From Bacillota bacterium (GTDB taxonomy: Bacteria > Bacillota > Bacilli > Tumebacillales > Effusibacillaceae): a stretch of DNA of 8,374 bases. The notes below the pieces were generated by a model, which was not told the origin of the DNA, made no database searches, and worked only from the letters and a program-made list of their open reading frames with translations. The position numbers and the translations under genes are program-made. Positions 1 through 5,938 of this stretch are shown piece after piece (position 1 is the first letter of the stretch; each line of letters starts with the position of its first letter). The stretch covers positions 1-8,374 of the forward strand of contig JAGVBM010000372.1 in NCBI GenBank assembly GCA_020059765.1. The letters are read 5' to 3'.

Positions 1-1
1 A

Positions 2-685
2 CAAAATATGAAATCTGGCGACATGCTCCCCACGGAACCGGAAATTGAAAAAATGTATCAAGTCAGCCGAATGACTGTTAGGAAGGCGATTGAAGAACTG
101 GTTGCCGAAGGAAGGGTGAGCAAACAACAGGGAAGGGGGACATTCGTTCAATCTCCGGGAATCATTCAGGAGGCAGGGAAAATTACAAGCTGGACTGAGG
201 AGATGAAATTAAAGGGGAAAGAGACGAAGACGATCGGATTGCAGATCTTGGAGATATATCCCTCCAACAAACTTGCGGCGGACCTGTCTCTGAAGAAAAA
301 CGAAAAGGTCGTCTGTATCAAGCGTGTCCGAGTTGTTGACGGAGAGCCGCTTGCCATCATGGTGAACTATTTGCGTTCCACAGCCGTGCCAGGATTGCTA
401 GAAAGCGGTTTGACCTCAGAATCGCTATATGAGGAACTGGAGAATCGATACAACATTGTGATTGAAAGGGCAACGGAACGGATTCGTGCACGGGAAGCAA
501 GTGAATTGGAGGCAATCTCCCTGAACATTCCCCCGTATTCCGCTGTTTTACAAGTGACGCGATTGTCATACTTATCTGATGGAATGCCGTTTGAAGTTGT
601 GGAAATGACGACTCGAGCCGATCGTTATCAGTATCATATCGAGCTGTCAGGCAGAAGAAAAATGAAAATTGTTAGCTCTGAGTAG
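2..685 (+). CDS. GntR/HutC-family transcriptional regulator, 5'-truncated by the window edge
   Basis: This is a one-component DNA-binding regulator, probably controlling the PTS/catabolic operon that follows. The reading frame is open from base 2. The first visible residues (QNMKSGDMLPTEPEIEK) correspond to the middle of a GntR winged helix, where the family normally has about 25-30 earlier residues (PLYxQI...), so the true start lies upstream and the ATG at 8 is unlikely to be it. The recognition helix (VSRMTVRKAIEEL) and wing (GRGTFV) fill roughly the first 48 visible residues. The rest, from about residue 65 on, matches the UTRA effector domain of the HutC subfamily, which usually binds a small sugar phosphate or acid. 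The stop at 683-685 is 12 nt before the IIA gene, so regulator and transporter are probably cotranscribed and autoregulated. The promoter and operator are outside the window. The effector cannot be named. Confidence 0.93.
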   Translation, partial: QNMKSGDMLPTEPEIEKMYQVSRMTVRKAIEELVAEGRVSKQQGRGTFVQSPGIIQEAGKITSWTEEMKLKGKETKTIGLQILEIYPSNKLAADLSLKKNEKVVCIKRVRVVDGEPLAIMVNYLRSTAVPGLLESGLTSESLYEELENRYNIVIERATERIRAREASELEAISLNIPPYSAVLQVTRLSYLSDGMPFEVVEMTTRADRYQYHIELSGRRKMKIVSSE

Positions 686-697
686 GGGGAGATCAAG

Positions 698-1129
698 ATG
701 CTGCCTATAAATAGAAATTTGCTGAAATTGGACGCAGAAGCGCAAACGGCGGAAGAAGCCATTCGGATTGCGGGCGAACTGTTATTGACGGAAGGGAAGA
801 TTGAAAGTTCCTATATCGATGCCATGGTTCGAGCCTATAAGGAGGTGGGGCCCTATATTGTGATCGCACCGATGATTGCCGTACCGCATGCCCGACCTGA
901 ACACGGAGTCAAAGAGAAATGTGTTTCGATTGTCAGACTTAAATCCCCAGTTTTATTTGGCCATCCGGAAAATGATCCCGTCACGATTGTCTGCGCAATC
1001 GGAGGAACGGATGATGTGGGTCATATTGAGGTTTTGCAATCATTGTCGACGGTGCTCGGCGATGAGGCGAAGTTTGAAAAATTATTGCGTACGGAAAGCT
1101 TGGAAGAATTCATGACCATTGTCATGTAA
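698..1129 (+). CDS. PTS sugar transporter subunit IIA (mannitol/fructose-type fold, ascorbate-class system)
   Basis: This cytoplasmic phosphocarrier takes phosphate from HPr and passes it to the IIB protein. The 143-residue length fits a free-standing PTS EIIA type-2 domain. The phosphorylated histidine should be His64 in the IAVPHARPEHG motif, and the second conserved histidine is His109 in DDVGHIEVLQSLS. The start ATG follows a GTAGGGGGAGAT ribosome binding site with good spacing. The gene sits 12 nt after the GntR regulator and 22 nt before the IIB gene. In the ascorbate (Ula) class, IIA, IIB and IIC are separate polypeptides, as here. The family is clear but the sugar specificity is not determined by this subunit. 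Confidence 0.93.
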   Translation: MLPINRNLLKLDAEAQTAEEAIRIAGELLLTEGKIESSYIDAMVRAYKEVGPYIVIAPMIAVPHARPEHGVKEKCVSIVRLKSPVLFGHPENDPVTIVCAIGGTDDVGHIEVLQSLSTVLGDEAKFEKLLRTESLEEFMTIVM

Positions 1130-1151
1130 CTCAAAATAAGGGGGTCAGGGT

Positions 1152-1445
1152 ATGAGAGTCGTAACCGTATGCGGAATGGGGTTTGGCACCAGTTTGATGC
1201 TGCTGATGGATGTGCAGGCGATTGGCAGAAAACATGGGCTGCACATTGAAGGAGAAGCGACGGATCTGGGTTCTGCCAAAGGGAAGCCATGTGACTTTAT
1301 GGTCGCATCGAGTGAAATTGCTCATGAACTGAAGGATGTCAATGTAGACGTTATTCCAATTATGAACCTTCTCAACAAGAAAGAAATCGAAGAAAAAATC
1401 CTTCCTGTTATGGTGCGTATCGCAAAAGAAAAGGGGGAGATTTAA
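1152..1445 (+). CDS. PTS sugar transporter subunit IIB (lactitol/ascorbate type)
   Basis: This small cytoplasmic protein (97 residues) carries phosphate on a cysteine and transfers it to the incoming substrate. The active-site cysteine is Cys7 in VVTVCGMGFGTS, the classic P-loop-like CGxGxGTS signature of the lactitol/ascorbate IIB fold. The remaining pattern of alternating strands and helices (DFMVASSEI, NVDVIPIMNLLNKKEI) is typical of UlaB-like proteins. The start ATG is preceded by AAGGGGGTCAGG. The stop TAA (1443-1445) directly abuts the ATG of the IIC gene with no intervening base, so translational coupling is likely. The substrate cannot be told from this subunit. Confidence 0.93.
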   Translation: MRVVTVCGMGFGTSLMLLMDVQAIGRKHGLHIEGEATDLGSAKGKPCDFMVASSEIAHELKDVNVDVIPIMNLLNKKEIEEKILPVMVRIAKEKGEI

Positions 1446-2708
1446 ATGTTGAATTTTATCACCGCAGTCTTAAGCAACCCGGCTGTTATTCTGGGAATCA
1501 TTGCGGCTGTTGGATTGATTGCCCTGCGCAAAAGCGCGTCCGATATTATCAAAGGAACGCTGAAAACTCTGTTCGGATTCATTATCCTTCAACAAGGAGC
1601 GGGCATTATTGTCAATGCGCTGATTCCGTTCAGCACGATGTTTACACAAGCGTTCGGGTTAACCGGAATTGTTGCGGAGGATAATTCCCTCGTTGCAGCG
1701 GTCCAAACTGTACTCGGAAAAGAAACGGCTCTCATCTTGGTATTTTCGTTTCTGATCAATCTGCTGCTTGCCAGAGTAACTTCTTGGAAGTACATCTTTT
1801 TGACAGGACACATGATGTTCTCCTTTGCCGGAACGATGGCAATCGTCTTTTCGCAGATGGGATTCTCCAGTTTGAATACGATTATTTGGGGATCGATCAT
1901 TCAAGGAGTCAGCATGGTGCTGTTCCCTGCTATTTCTCAACCTTTCGTGCGCAAAGTCACAGGCAATGACGATGTGGCATTCGGTTTCTGGGGGAGTTCC
2001 TGGATTACTCTTTCCGGTTATGTAGGGGGATTGGCGGGTGACAAAAGCAAATCGTCGGAAGACATTCCGGTTCCCAAATCTCTTGATTTCTTGAAAGATA
2101 TGTCCGTATTGATGGGCATTGTCATGGTGCTGATCTATGGAATTACAGCTATGTTTGTGGACCCCGCTGAAATGGCGAAACTGACGAAAGGACAAAATCC
2201 GTTCTTGTTCTCCATGATGCAGGCATTGACCTTTGTTGCCGGGGTTCTTGTCCTCTTGCAAGGGGTGCGGATGTTCTTGGGCGAAATTATCCCTGCGTTC
2301 AAAGGAGTCGGGGAGAAGATTGTACCCGGTGCGAAACCCGCATTGGATGTGCCGATTTTCTATGCGTTTGCACCTGTGGCAGTCACCATCGGTTTCATCG
2401 CGGCCGTCGCAGGCGGCTTGGTGGTCACTTTCATTTCCAAATGGCTGCCGGTTGTCGTGCTGCCTTCCGTGATTGGATTGTTCTTTATGGGAGGAGCAGC
2501 CGGAGTGTTCGGTAACGCGGTAGGGGGCAGAAGAGGGGCGATTGCGGGCGGATTTTTCCTCGGATTTACGTGGTCGTTGTTGATAGCATTGTCTTACCCG
2601 CTGGTAGATGTGACCAAGTATGGGGTGCAAGGGTTATGGTTTGCGTCGCCAGACGCAATTATTGTTCTCGATATTATCATCTTGATTGGCAAGATCTTCG
2701 GATTCTAA
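1446..2708 (+). CDS. PTS transporter subunit IIC, SgaT/UlaA family permease
   Basis: This integral membrane permease carries the substrate across the cytoplasmic membrane for phosphorylation by IIB. It has 420 residues with many hydrophobic segments, a usual length for Gram-positive members (E. coli UlaA is somewhat longer). The N-terminus (LSNPAVILGIIAAVGLIALRK, then KGTLKTLFGFIILQQGAGIIV) closely matches the SgaT/UlaA pattern, as do the central glycine-rich loop ending FGFWGSSWITLSGYVGGLAGD and the C-terminal GLWFASPDAIIVLDIIILIG. The ribosome binding site AAGGGGGAG lies in the last codons of the IIB gene. Relatives are labelled ascorbate permeases by homology, but many have other substrates. 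The downstream enzymes here are not the ascorbate set (no UlaG, UlaD, UlaE or UlaF), so ascorbate itself is doubtful. Confidence 0.93.
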   Translation: MLNFITAVLSNPAVILGIIAAVGLIALRKSASDIIKGTLKTLFGFIILQQGAGIIVNALIPFSTMFTQAFGLTGIVAEDNSLVAAVQTVLGKETALILVFSFLINLLLARVTSWKYIFLTGHMMFSFAGTMAIVFSQMGFSSLNTIIWGSIIQGVSMVLFPAISQPFVRKVTGNDDVAFGFWGSSWITLSGYVGGLAGDKSKSSEDIPVPKSLDFLKDMSVLMGIVMVLIYGITAMFVDPAEMAKLTKGQNPFLFSMMQALTFVAGVLVLLQGVRMFLGEIIPAFKGVGEKIVPGAKPALDVPIFYAFAPVAVTIGFIAAVAGGLVVTFISKWLPVVVLPSVIGLFFMGGAAGVFGNAVGGRRGAIAGGFFLGFTWSLLIALSYPLVDVTKYGVQGLWFASPDAIIVLDIIILIGKIFGF

Positions 2709-2734
2709 ATACAGATCGTTTGGGAGTGGATGAG

Positions 2735-3655
2735 ATGAAGAAAGTCAGAACCGTCTTAGGGGATATTGTGCCGGAGGAAATGGGCTTTGCCTACAGCCAT
2801 GAACACTTGTGGGCAAATCCACCCGCGACGCAGAAAGATCGGGATCTGGAACTGACCCGTTACGATGCGTCTCTGGAGGAGTTGCTGGCCTTCAAACGGG
2901 CAGGGGGCAAGACCTTGGTTGACGCGTCGACGCTGGACTACGGCCGGGAGGCCGGAAAATTGAAACGAATGTCTGAAGAATCAGGCGTTCATGTGTTGGC
3001 GACAACCGGTTTCAACAAACACATCTATTTTCCGGAATGGGTGGCAAATGAGTCGATCGAACAAATCACCGAACGCCTGGTGCATGATGTAACAATAGGG
3101 ATGGATGGCACCGATGCCAAAGCGGGATTTCTAAAATCGGGGTCGTGGTATCAAATGATCCACCCTCTGGAAGAGAAAGTGACCCGTGCTGTGGCAAGAG
3201 CTCAATTGATCACGGGGGCGCCGGTTTGGCTGCATACGGAAGCGGGTACCATGGGGATGGAAATGCTCGACATTCTGGAGGAAGAAGGCGTCGACCTGAC
3301 AAAAGTTGCAGTTGGCCACAGTGATCGTAACGCAGATCCCTATTATCATCTCCAATTGGCGAAAAGAGGAGTGTATGTCCAATTTGATGGACCGGGGAAG
3401 GTCAAATATTATCCGGACAATGTTCGTGTCGAACTGATCCAGAACATCATTCGCAACGGGTTTGTCAATCAACTGCTAATCTCCGGCGACATGGGACGGC
3501 AGAGTTATCTGCATGCGTATGGCGGGGGACCTGGTTTTGAATATATCATCCAGAAATTTGTTCCGCGTCTTCTGGACCAAGGCATCAGTCAGGAAGCCAT
3601 CGATATGATATTTATCAACAATCCGGCCCGTTGGTTGGCGCAATTCGAGGGGTGA
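2735..3655 (+). CDS. Phosphotriesterase-family (cog1735) metallohydrolase, possible phospho-sugar lactonase
   Basis: This is a 306-residue binuclear-metal amidohydrolase-superfamily enzyme (PF02126 fold). All expected metal ligands are visible: His22 and His24 (SHEHLW), the bridging lysine Lys134 (AGFLKSG, normally carbamylated), His167 (VWLHTEAG), His195 (VGHSDRNAD) and Asp252 (ISGDMGR). The C-terminal NNPARWLAQF is the usual family ending. The frame is open back to 2570, but that stretch overlaps the permease gene. The ATG at 2735 has a GGGAG site 8 nt upstream and begins exactly where family homology starts. Despite the family name, bacterial cog1735 proteins near PTS genes have been shown in mycoplasmas to hydrolyse pentonolactone 5-phosphates (my recollection). 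Lactone opening of a PTS-phosphorylated substrate is therefore the best inference. The true substrate is unknown. Confidence 0.92.
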   Translation: MKKVRTVLGDIVPEEMGFAYSHEHLWANPPATQKDRDLELTRYDASLEELLAFKRAGGKTLVDASTLDYGREAGKLKRMSEESGVHVLATTGFNKHIYFPEWVANESIEQITERLVHDVTIGMDGTDAKAGFLKSGSWYQMIHPLEEKVTRAVARAQLITGAPVWLHTEAGTMGMEMLDILEEEGVDLTKVAVGHSDRNADPYYHLQLAKRGVYVQFDGPGKVKYYPDNVRVELIQNIIRNGFVNQLLISGDMGRQSYLHAYGGGPGFEYIIQKFVPRLLDQGISQEAIDMIFINNPARWLAQFEG

Positions 3656-3656
3656 C

Positions 3657-4295
3657 ATGATGGGCAACAATTTGATGAAAGTTTCCAGAGGAACCCTGAT
3701 TGCAATTCTTCGGGACGTAGATCCTGTTCATGTTCCAGTGATCGCAGAAGTGCTGATGGAACAGGGCATTAATTGGTTGGAAGTATCCATGAGTGAAGAA
3801 ACAAAAGGTTTAGAAAGTGTCCGAATTCTCTCCCGGGAGTTCGGACACAGTATTCACTTGGGAGCAGGGACGGTCATCTCCAACCGGCTCGTCGATAAGG
3901 CAGTTTCTGCCGGCGCGGCGTATATCATAACACCAGGTTGGGATCGGGAATTGGTCCGCTATGCGGTGCAGCAAGGAGTTTCGGTGATTCCGGGTGTCTA
4001 TTCTCCCTCGGATATCATGCAAGCCACTGCGGAAGGGATTGAGGTTCTGAAGCTTTTTCCGGCCGCCAGTCTCGGCCTGGATTACATCAAGAATCTGTTC
4101 GGACCGTTTCCTGGGATCCATCTGATGGCTGTCGGGGGTATTGGCCGACAAAACTTGTTGGAATATTATAAAGCCGGATGTATGTCCTTCGCCATTGGCA
4201 GTGATTTGGTGCCGAGAGGAGCCGCCAAGGAACATCTTGAGACGATTCGCAAAAACGCTTCGGAGTATCGGCGGTTAATGGGGGAATTGAGATGA
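3657..4295 (+). CDS. KDPG/KDPGal-type class I aldolase (Eda/DgoA-like)
   Basis: This cytoplasmic aldolase of 212 residues is expected to cleave a 2-keto-3-deoxy-phospho-sugar acid to pyruvate and an aldehyde phosphate through a Schiff base. The Schiff-base lysine is Lys132 (VLKLFPAASLG) and the catalytic glutamate is Glu42 (WLEVSM). The GAGTV (69-73), TPG (92-94) and AVGGIG (158-163) motifs are all present. The N-terminal LIAILRDV and the segment around Lys132 resemble E. coli DgoA more than Eda. The residue aligned with Eda Arg49, which contacts the substrate carboxylate, is Ser46. The gene begins 1 nt after the metallohydrolase stop. Two adjacent ATGs (3657 and 3660) are possible, and the AGGGG at 3648-3652 is better spaced for 3660. 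It overlaps the next gene by ATGA. Confidence 0.92.
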   Translation: MMGNNLMKVSRGTLIAILRDVDPVHVPVIAEVLMEQGINWLEVSMSEETKGLESVRILSREFGHSIHLGAGTVISNRLVDKAVSAGAAYIITPGWDRELVRYAVQQGVSVIPGVYSPSDIMQATAEGIEVLKLFPAASLGLDYIKNLFGPFPGIHLMAVGGIGRQNLLEYYKAGCMSFAIGSDLVPRGAAKEHLETIRKNASEYRRLMGELR

Positions 4296-5023
4296 AGATC
4301 AAAGAACTGCTCTATATGAATCGTGATGAGGTGAAAGAAGCGATTGAACAGTTTCCGGTTGCCATCCTCCCATTGGGTGCCACTGAACAGCATGGACATC
4401 ATCTGCCCTTGGGAGTGGACGTCTTTTTGGCGGAAGCGCTGTCTCGCGAGATTTGCGCAGAAACAGGCGCATTATTATTGCCGACGCTGCCGTTCGGCTA
4501 TTCCTGGGTATGGCGTGACATTCCGGGGACTGTGTCTTTGCAACAGCACCATGTAGAACATGTCATCAAAGACGTGGCGCACAGTTTGACGAGGTACGGT
4601 GTCAAGTTGTTGGTGCTGGTGAATGGTCACGACGCCAATAATACCAGTATGAAATACGCCGCACGGGAACTTGCGGATGAATTGGACATGTCGGTGGTTT
4701 ACTTGTTCTACCCCAACTGGGAAAAGGTCATGAAAGAACATTGCGAAAGTCCGGCCTGGCATGGAATGCTGCATGCGTGCGAGTTCGAGACGTCCTTGAT
4801 GTTGGCGGTACGACCGGATCTCGTGCACATGGAACGCGCTGTCCGAGAGTATCCGGACAAACCCGATCTGTACGGGAAATCCTCTATTTCGTTAGGATCG
4901 TTGAGCAAGAGCGGTGTTTTTGGCGATGCCACGTTGGCGACAGCGGAAAAAGGGAAAAAGATGTTCGATCTTTTTGTTTCTGAAATGGGCAAATTGGTAA
5001 TGGAAGCATACAAGGGGTGTTGA
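4292..5023 (+). CDS. Creatininase-family metallo-amidohydrolase
   Basis: This 243-residue protein belongs to the creatininase/creatinine amidohydrolase family (PF02633). These metal-dependent hydrolases act on amide, lactam or formamide bonds. Visible metal ligands are Glu32 and His34 (GATEQHGHHLP), Asp43 (GVD) and His113 (LVNGHDANN). The family motif HACEFETSLML (161-171) is intact. In P. putida creatininase a metal-binding Glu lies two residues after the NGH histidine, and Ala115 occupies that place here. This enzyme therefore need not act on creatinine, in line with most of the family. The ATG shares ATGA with the aldolase stop, a strong sign of coupled translation and a shared pathway. 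I recall a similar PTS/phosphotriesterase/creatininase neighbourhood in Listeria (lmo2647-lmo2651), also uncharacterised, but I cannot check it here. The substrate is unknown. Confidence 0.9.
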   Translation: MKIKELLYMNRDEVKEAIEQFPVAILPLGATEQHGHHLPLGVDVFLAEALSREICAETGALLLPTLPFGYSWVWRDIPGTVSLQQHHVEHVIKDVAHSLTRYGVKLLVLVNGHDANNTSMKYAARELADELDMSVVYLFYPNWEKVMKEHCESPAWHGMLHACEFETSLMLAVRPDLVHMERAVREYPDKPDLYGKSSISLGSLSKSGVFGDATLATAEKGKKMFDLFVSEMGKLVMEAYKGC

Positions 5024-5065
5024 TCTGTATCAGCAAATCGGAGATTGCATGATGGAGATGAGCGC

Positions 5066-5090
5066 TTACACATATGGTACAATTGTGTAA
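5066..5090. promoter_or_regulatory. 25-bp dyad, candidate operator over the Uma2 promoter
   Basis: TTACACA (5066-5072) is repeated as its exact reverse complement TGTGTAA (5084-5090). Two further inner pairs (TG/CA) surround the centre at 5078. The -10 box occupies the right half, so a dimeric repressor bound here would block transcription. It does not match the Rex, CRP, LexA or Fur consensus as I know them. The cognate regulator is unknown. Confidence 0.4.
5075..5083 (+). promoter_or_regulatory. Extended -10 promoter for the Uma2-family gene
   Basis: TGGTACAAT is an extended -10 element (TGn followed by TACAAT, five of six matches to TATAAT). It lies about 40 nt before the start codon of the Uma2-family gene. 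No good -35 hexamer exists at 16-18 bp, which is tolerable for extended -10 promoters. It sits inside the dyad at 5066-5090. Confidence 0.5.
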
Positions 5091-5123
5091 AGAACTGTAT
5101 TTGACGAGGGAGGTGTTTTGAAA

Positions 5124-5693
5124 ATGAATGTCCGAAAGGGAGGGAACAAAGAGTCTAATGTCAGGGAAGGCTCAGAAAGTTACGGGGAATTCGAAAGAAG
5201 CGACATGATCGATCATGTGGTGTACGAATTTCGGCCCTCTCCGTCGGTGAATCATCAGAGAATTGTTTTCCATCTCTCACGCAGAATTTATGAGACGTGC
5301 CATGCAAGCGGTGAAGCTTTCGTTTCTCCGATCGACGTCGTATTGGACGAAGGCAACCGCCTGCAGCCGGATCTTGTGTTTGTGCTGCGCGAAAACTTCC
5401 ATATCGTCAAAAAAAACTGCATCGAAGGAGTTCCCGACCTGGTGTCGGAAGTACTGTCCCCACATACGGGCAAGCACGACAAATCCCGCAAAAGAGCGGT
5501 GTACGAGCGGTTCGGAGTCAAAGAATTATGGCTGGTCGACCCTTTTTCCCTCACCCTGGACCAGTTCGTCTGGAAAAACGGCAAATACGACTGGACGGCA
5601 ACATACGGCGAAGGCGACACCGTAGCCTCGGATATCTTCACCTGTGTGTCAATCGACATGAACGAGTTGTTTGCAAGCATTGACCGGCAATAG
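5124..5693 (+). CDS. Uma2-family (DUF820) PD-(D/E)XK nuclease-like protein
   Basis: This is a 189-residue member of the Uma2/DUF820 family, which has a restriction-endonuclease-like fold and no settled cellular role. Family landmarks appear in order: PSPSVNHQRIVFHL (39-51), SPIDVVLDE (68-76), QPDLVFV with Asp83, PDLVSEVLSPHT with Glu109 (104-115), HDKSRKRAVYERFGVKELWLVDP (118-140), and a degenerate C-terminal strand region. Asp83 and Glu109 are the likely metal-binding acids. The ATG at 5124 is chosen because GAGGGAGGTG (5106-5115) lies 8 nt before it. An in-frame TTG at 5118 is only 2 nt from that site and is unlikely to be used. The gene is separated from the catabolic operon by 100 nt with its own promoter. 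No terminator is visible after it. Such genes are often multicopy and move between cyanobacteria, Chloroflexi and Bacillota. Confidence 0.88.
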   Translation: MNVRKGGNKESNVREGSESYGEFERSDMIDHVVYEFRPSPSVNHQRIVFHLSRRIYETCHASGEAFVSPIDVVLDEGNRLQPDLVFVLRENFHIVKKNCIEGVPDLVSEVLSPHTGKHDKSRKRAVYERFGVKELWLVDPFSLTLDQFVWKNGKYDWTATYGEGDTVASDIFTCVSIDMNELFASIDRQ

Positions 5694-5709
5694 AATCGAG
5701 AATTCAAAA

Positions 5710-5738
5710 TTGACCCTGAACAAACGTTCGCATATAAT
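5710..5738 (+). promoter_or_regulatory. Near-consensus sigma-A promoter (TTGACC-17-TATAAT)
   Basis: The -35 TTGACC (5710-5715) matches five of six bases, the -10 TATAAT (5733-5738) matches all six, and the spacer is exactly 17 bp. This is the best promoter in the window. It begins 17 nt after the Uma2 stop and faces the macro-domain remnant and the Spo0E-like gene. An SOS-type operator fills its spacer. Confidence 0.75.
5717..5730. promoter_or_regulatory. LexA/DinR-type SOS box
   Basis: TGAACAAACGTTCG contains the GAAC-N4-GTTC core of the Bacillus/Clostridium LexA site. It differs at one arm position (the first base) from the palindromic form CGAAC-N4-GTTCG. It falls wholly between the -35 and -10 hexamers of the promoter at 5710-5738, a position where LexA would block RNA polymerase. 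Location plus core match make this more convincing than the sequence alone. LexA itself is not encoded in this window. Confidence 0.6.
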
Positions 5739-5772
5739 TGAATTAACATGTTCTTGATAAGTGGGTGATGTC

Positions 5773-5847
5773 TTGATCACCTATGTCGTTGGAGATCTGC
5801 TGAAGAGTCCCGCTCGTGCAATACGCAGCGGGTGTATTAAAAAATAA
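5773..5847 (+). pseudogene. Macro-domain (ADP-ribose-binding, DarG-like) gene remnant, N-terminal codons only
   Basis: A TTG-initiated frame of 24 codons reads MITYVVGDLLKSPARA, then eight unrelated residues and a TAA. The first 14-16 residues match the start of macro-domain proteins of the DarG/Appr-1-p-processing type, which begin with MI-x-Y/F-x-x-GDLL and continue into VNTVNTVGVMGKG. That continuation is absent. The homology stops around 5817, where low-complexity AT-rich DNA soon begins, so the rest of the gene appears deleted. The remnant keeps a plausible ribosome binding site (GTGGGTGATG, 5761-5770) and an intact SOS-type promoter. It might still make a 24-residue peptide. The similarity is short and judged by eye, so chance remains possible. 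Confidence 0.5.
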
Positions 5848-5850
5848 ATA

Positions 5851-5874
5851 ATTAATTTAAAATTTTAATTTAAT
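5851..5874. repeat. AT-only near-perfect palindrome
   Basis: These 24 bases are all A or T and read almost the same on both strands, with one mismatched pair. The central 12 bp, TTAAAATTTTAA, is perfect. An outer pair, GTATTAA (5834-5840) and TTAATAC (5870-5876), adds an alternative pairing. It lies between the macro remnant and the Spo0E-like promoter. It has no GC stem, so it is not an intrinsic terminator. It may be an UP-like element, a protein-binding site or a rearrangement scar. Confidence 0.45.
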
Positions 5875-5876
5875 AC

Positions 5877-5905
5877 TAGAAATTTACATCTATTGGTCGT
5901 ATACT
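5877..5905 (+). promoter_or_regulatory. Probable sigma-A promoter of the Spo0E-like gene
   Basis: The -35-like TAGAAA (5877-5882, four of six matches) is followed after 17 bp by TATACT (5900-5905, five of six). It is immediately downstream of an AT-only tract that could act as an UP element. The likely start of transcription is about 25 nt before the start codon. Confidence 0.5.
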
Positions 5906-5938
5906 GTCCCTACAGTCTTCTTGTGAAGGGGATTTTAC

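Noticed and set aside
1659..2630. Long open frame of 323 codons on the minus strand inside the IIC permease gene
   Set aside because: It is exactly antisense to a clear membrane permease. Its translation is rich in His, Arg and Gln without any family motif, and there is no ribosome binding site. It is a mirror of the permease codon pattern.
2570..2734. Possible 55-residue N-terminal extension of the phosphotriesterase-family protein
   Set aside because: The extension overlaps the permease gene out of frame and has no family similarity. The ATG at 2735 has a well-spaced GGGAG and starts at the usual family N-terminus.
5024..5065. Terminator after the catabolic operon
   Set aside because: Only tiny stems such as AATC/GATT are visible, with no T tract. 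The operon may end by another mechanism or read into the Uma2 gene.
5809..5832. CCCGCT...AGCGGG hairpin as an intrinsic terminator
   Set aside because: The 6-bp stem is good, but it is followed by TGTATTAAAAAAT, not a T tract. The reverse strand has no T tract either, so it should not terminate transcription.
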